This document shows positions 62,951-64,000 of a DNA stretch of 64,000 nt, piece by piece (position 1 is the first letter of the stretch; each line of letters starts with the position of its first letter). Location of the stretch: positions 536,578 through 600,577 of the forward strand of contig CANLOL010000001.1 of NCBI GenBank assembly GCA_947492905.1. Direction: 5' to 3'. Position numbers and translations under genes: made by a program. The DNA is from an uncultured Sphingorhabdus sp. (GTDB lineage: Bacteria > Pseudomonadota > Alphaproteobacteria > Sphingomonadales > Sphingomonadaceae). The notes beneath the pieces were generated by a model, which saw nothing but the letters and a program-made list of their open reading frames with translations, had not been told where the DNA came from and ran no database searches.

Positions 62951-64000
62951 ATGAGAAAGTCACTAGTAACAGCCACATTGATAAGCGCGGCAATGATAAT
63001 GCCCAATGCTTTTGCCAATAGCGAAGCGCCAATTGTGCAACCGGGCGGTGTTGGTCAAAACCCCAAAAATCTGAGCAGTGATGAAGCCACTAAGCTTGCT
63101 GATAATCGTTATTCTCCTGCTGATGTATTGTTCATGCAAGGTATGATCGTTCACCATCAACAAGCCGTTGATATGGCAGCATTGGTTAAGGATCGCACCA
63201 ATCAAGAAGATATTATAACCGTTGCTGGGCGCATTGATGCTAGCCAAAAAGATGAAATGAAATTCATGCGCACTTGGCTTGATGATCGCGGTGAATCTAC
63301 AACTATGGCGGGCCTTGGCCATGCGCATCATACAATGCGCGGTATGGCGAGCCCCATACAAATGCAGCAATTGGCGGCAGCTCGCGGTGCAGCTTTTGAT
63401 AAATTATTCCTGAAATTAATGATAGCGCACCATGAAGGTGCTCTTGATATGGTGGAAACTTTGCTCGAATATCCGGGCAGTGCGTATGATCCAACAATGG
63501 CGCAATTTGTAGATGATGTTGATCGGGATCAAACATCAGAAATTGAACGTATGAACGCAGTCTATGGCAGCCTATCAACCGATCCACGTGCGGGGTTAAA
63601 ACCAGGTTTTGCCGATGCAGGAGAAGCGATTAAAAACCTGCGTAAAATTGCTAGTTTGCCCAAGCCTGCTGGATTTTTTAATCCAGCGAATCCAGCTGGG
63701 TTAAAGCCTCTGAAAGCTAAGAAAAAAGAAGATGAAAAACCAGCGAGTGCTCAGGCAGAAAAAGCGAAGAGCGATAAAGAGAAAAAACCTGAATTTGCGA
63801 AACGCTCTCCTTTATTAAGTTTTACCAATACCGACATGGCTTTTTCCGGTGATTTGATGGTGGCCGGTAATTATCATGGTTGGAATGCTTATGAGCTGGA
63901 CGATGACGGCATGCCGACATTGGTAAGTTCTGTTGTTTGCCCCGGCGGCCAAGGCGATGTTTCCATTGTTGGTGATCTATTGTTGATGAGCGTCCAAGAT
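62951..64000 (+). CDS. Secreted DUF305 protein, 3' end beyond the window
   Basis: Open from ATG 62951 to the window edge, at least 350 residues. Signal peptide about 1-22 (MPNAFA-N). Two DUF305-like His-Met motifs: FMQGMIVHHQQAVDMAALV (about 60-78) and KLMIAHHEGALDMVETLL (about 155-173), the pattern of copper- or silver-related CopM-like proteins. A lysine/glutamate-rich linker (about 255-285) follows, then a region with FTNTDMAFSGDLMVAGNYHGWNAYELD and VGDLLLMSVQ, resembling LVIVD/beta-propeller repeats. Starting TAGGAG lies 10 bases before the ATG. Confidence 0.8.
   Translation, partial: MRKSLVTATLISAAMIMPNAFANSEAPIVQPGGVGQNPKNLSSDEATKLADNRYSPADVLFMQGMIVHHQQAVDMAALVKDRTNQEDIITVAGRIDASQKDEMKFMRTWLDDRGESTTMAGLGHAHHTMRGMASPIQMQQLAAARGAAFDKLFLKLMIAHHEGALDMVETLLEYPGSAYDPTMAQFVDDVDRDQTSEIERMNAVYGSLSTDPRAGLKPGFADAGEAIKNLRKIASLPKPAGFFNPANPAGLKPLKAKKKEDEKPASAQAEKAKSDKEKKPEFAKRSPLLSFTNTDMAFSGDLMVAGNYHGWNAYELDDDGMPTLVSSVVCPGGQGDVSIVGDLLLMSVQD

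Noticed and set aside
62963-63587. Minus-strand frames of 135 and 94 residues
   Set aside because: Shadows of the DUF305 gene on the plus strand; no family features.

Overview
The window is chromosomal DNA of an alphaproteobacterium, most likely a moderately low-GC member of the Sphingomonadales. This rests on gene families and order: a carbohydrate-type TonB receptor, MmcB, COQ9, DUF1491, DUF6489, the CBP3-type ubiquinol-cytochrome c chaperone next to a YceD-like protein, and the order mnmE-mnmG-rsmG-parA-parB. No rRNA, prophage, insertion sequence or CRISPR array was seen. About three quarters of the window is housekeeping.

1-10 kb, mostly minus strand: the partition/tRNA-modification cluster (parB partial, parA, rsmG, mnmG, mnmE) with two perfect 16-bp parS palindromes, one inside rsmG and one between mnmG and mnmE. 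Then come a SOUL heme-binding protein, a TerC-family membrane protein, rho, hemJ and hemE.

About 9.9-10.2 kb: an AT-rich intergenic region between hemE and the PPDK regulator gene, with several DnaA-box-like nonamers. This is the conserved location of oriC in Caulobacter and Rickettsia. Gene direction flips here: leftward genes are mainly on the minus strand, and the next eight or so genes are on the plus strand. This fits a bidirectional origin.

10.2-31 kb: a translationally coupled series of PPDK regulator, maf, aroE, coaE and dnaQ; then hpf, ptsN, DUF1491, a SleB-type cell-wall hydrolase and mmcB; a minus-strand operon DUF3604-PpiC-HupE; a fatty acid hydroxylase; COQ9; feoAB behind a Fur-like dyad; ssb; a membrane-flavoprotein fusion; phospholipid and respiratory assembly genes; bamE; and a photolyase.

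31-45 kb: tRNA-Gly(GCC), a thioredoxin-TPR protein, a LON-domain protein, a second photolyase-like protein that lacks three of the four iron-sulfur cysteines of its family, a low-complexity membrane protein, then marC, folD, yggT, argB, mutS and maeB.

45-52 kb is the accessory part. A diverged relic of a second maeB 3' end follows the intact maeB, next to a small membrane ORF and a PIN/HTH toxin-antitoxin pair. Then come katG and yaaA (peroxide defence) and an AT-rich methyltransferase plus unrecognised partner, probably a type II restriction-modification system.

52-64 kb: a GST-like protein, bacterioferritin and its small ferredoxin Bfd, then a carbohydrate locus. The locus holds a 1007-residue TonB receptor, a secreted polysaccharide-lyase-like protein, a GH3 beta-glucosidase, gluconate kinase and a gluconate permease. 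Repeated ATTGGTA half-sites lie between the receptor and the lyase. The window ends inside a secreted DUF305 protein.
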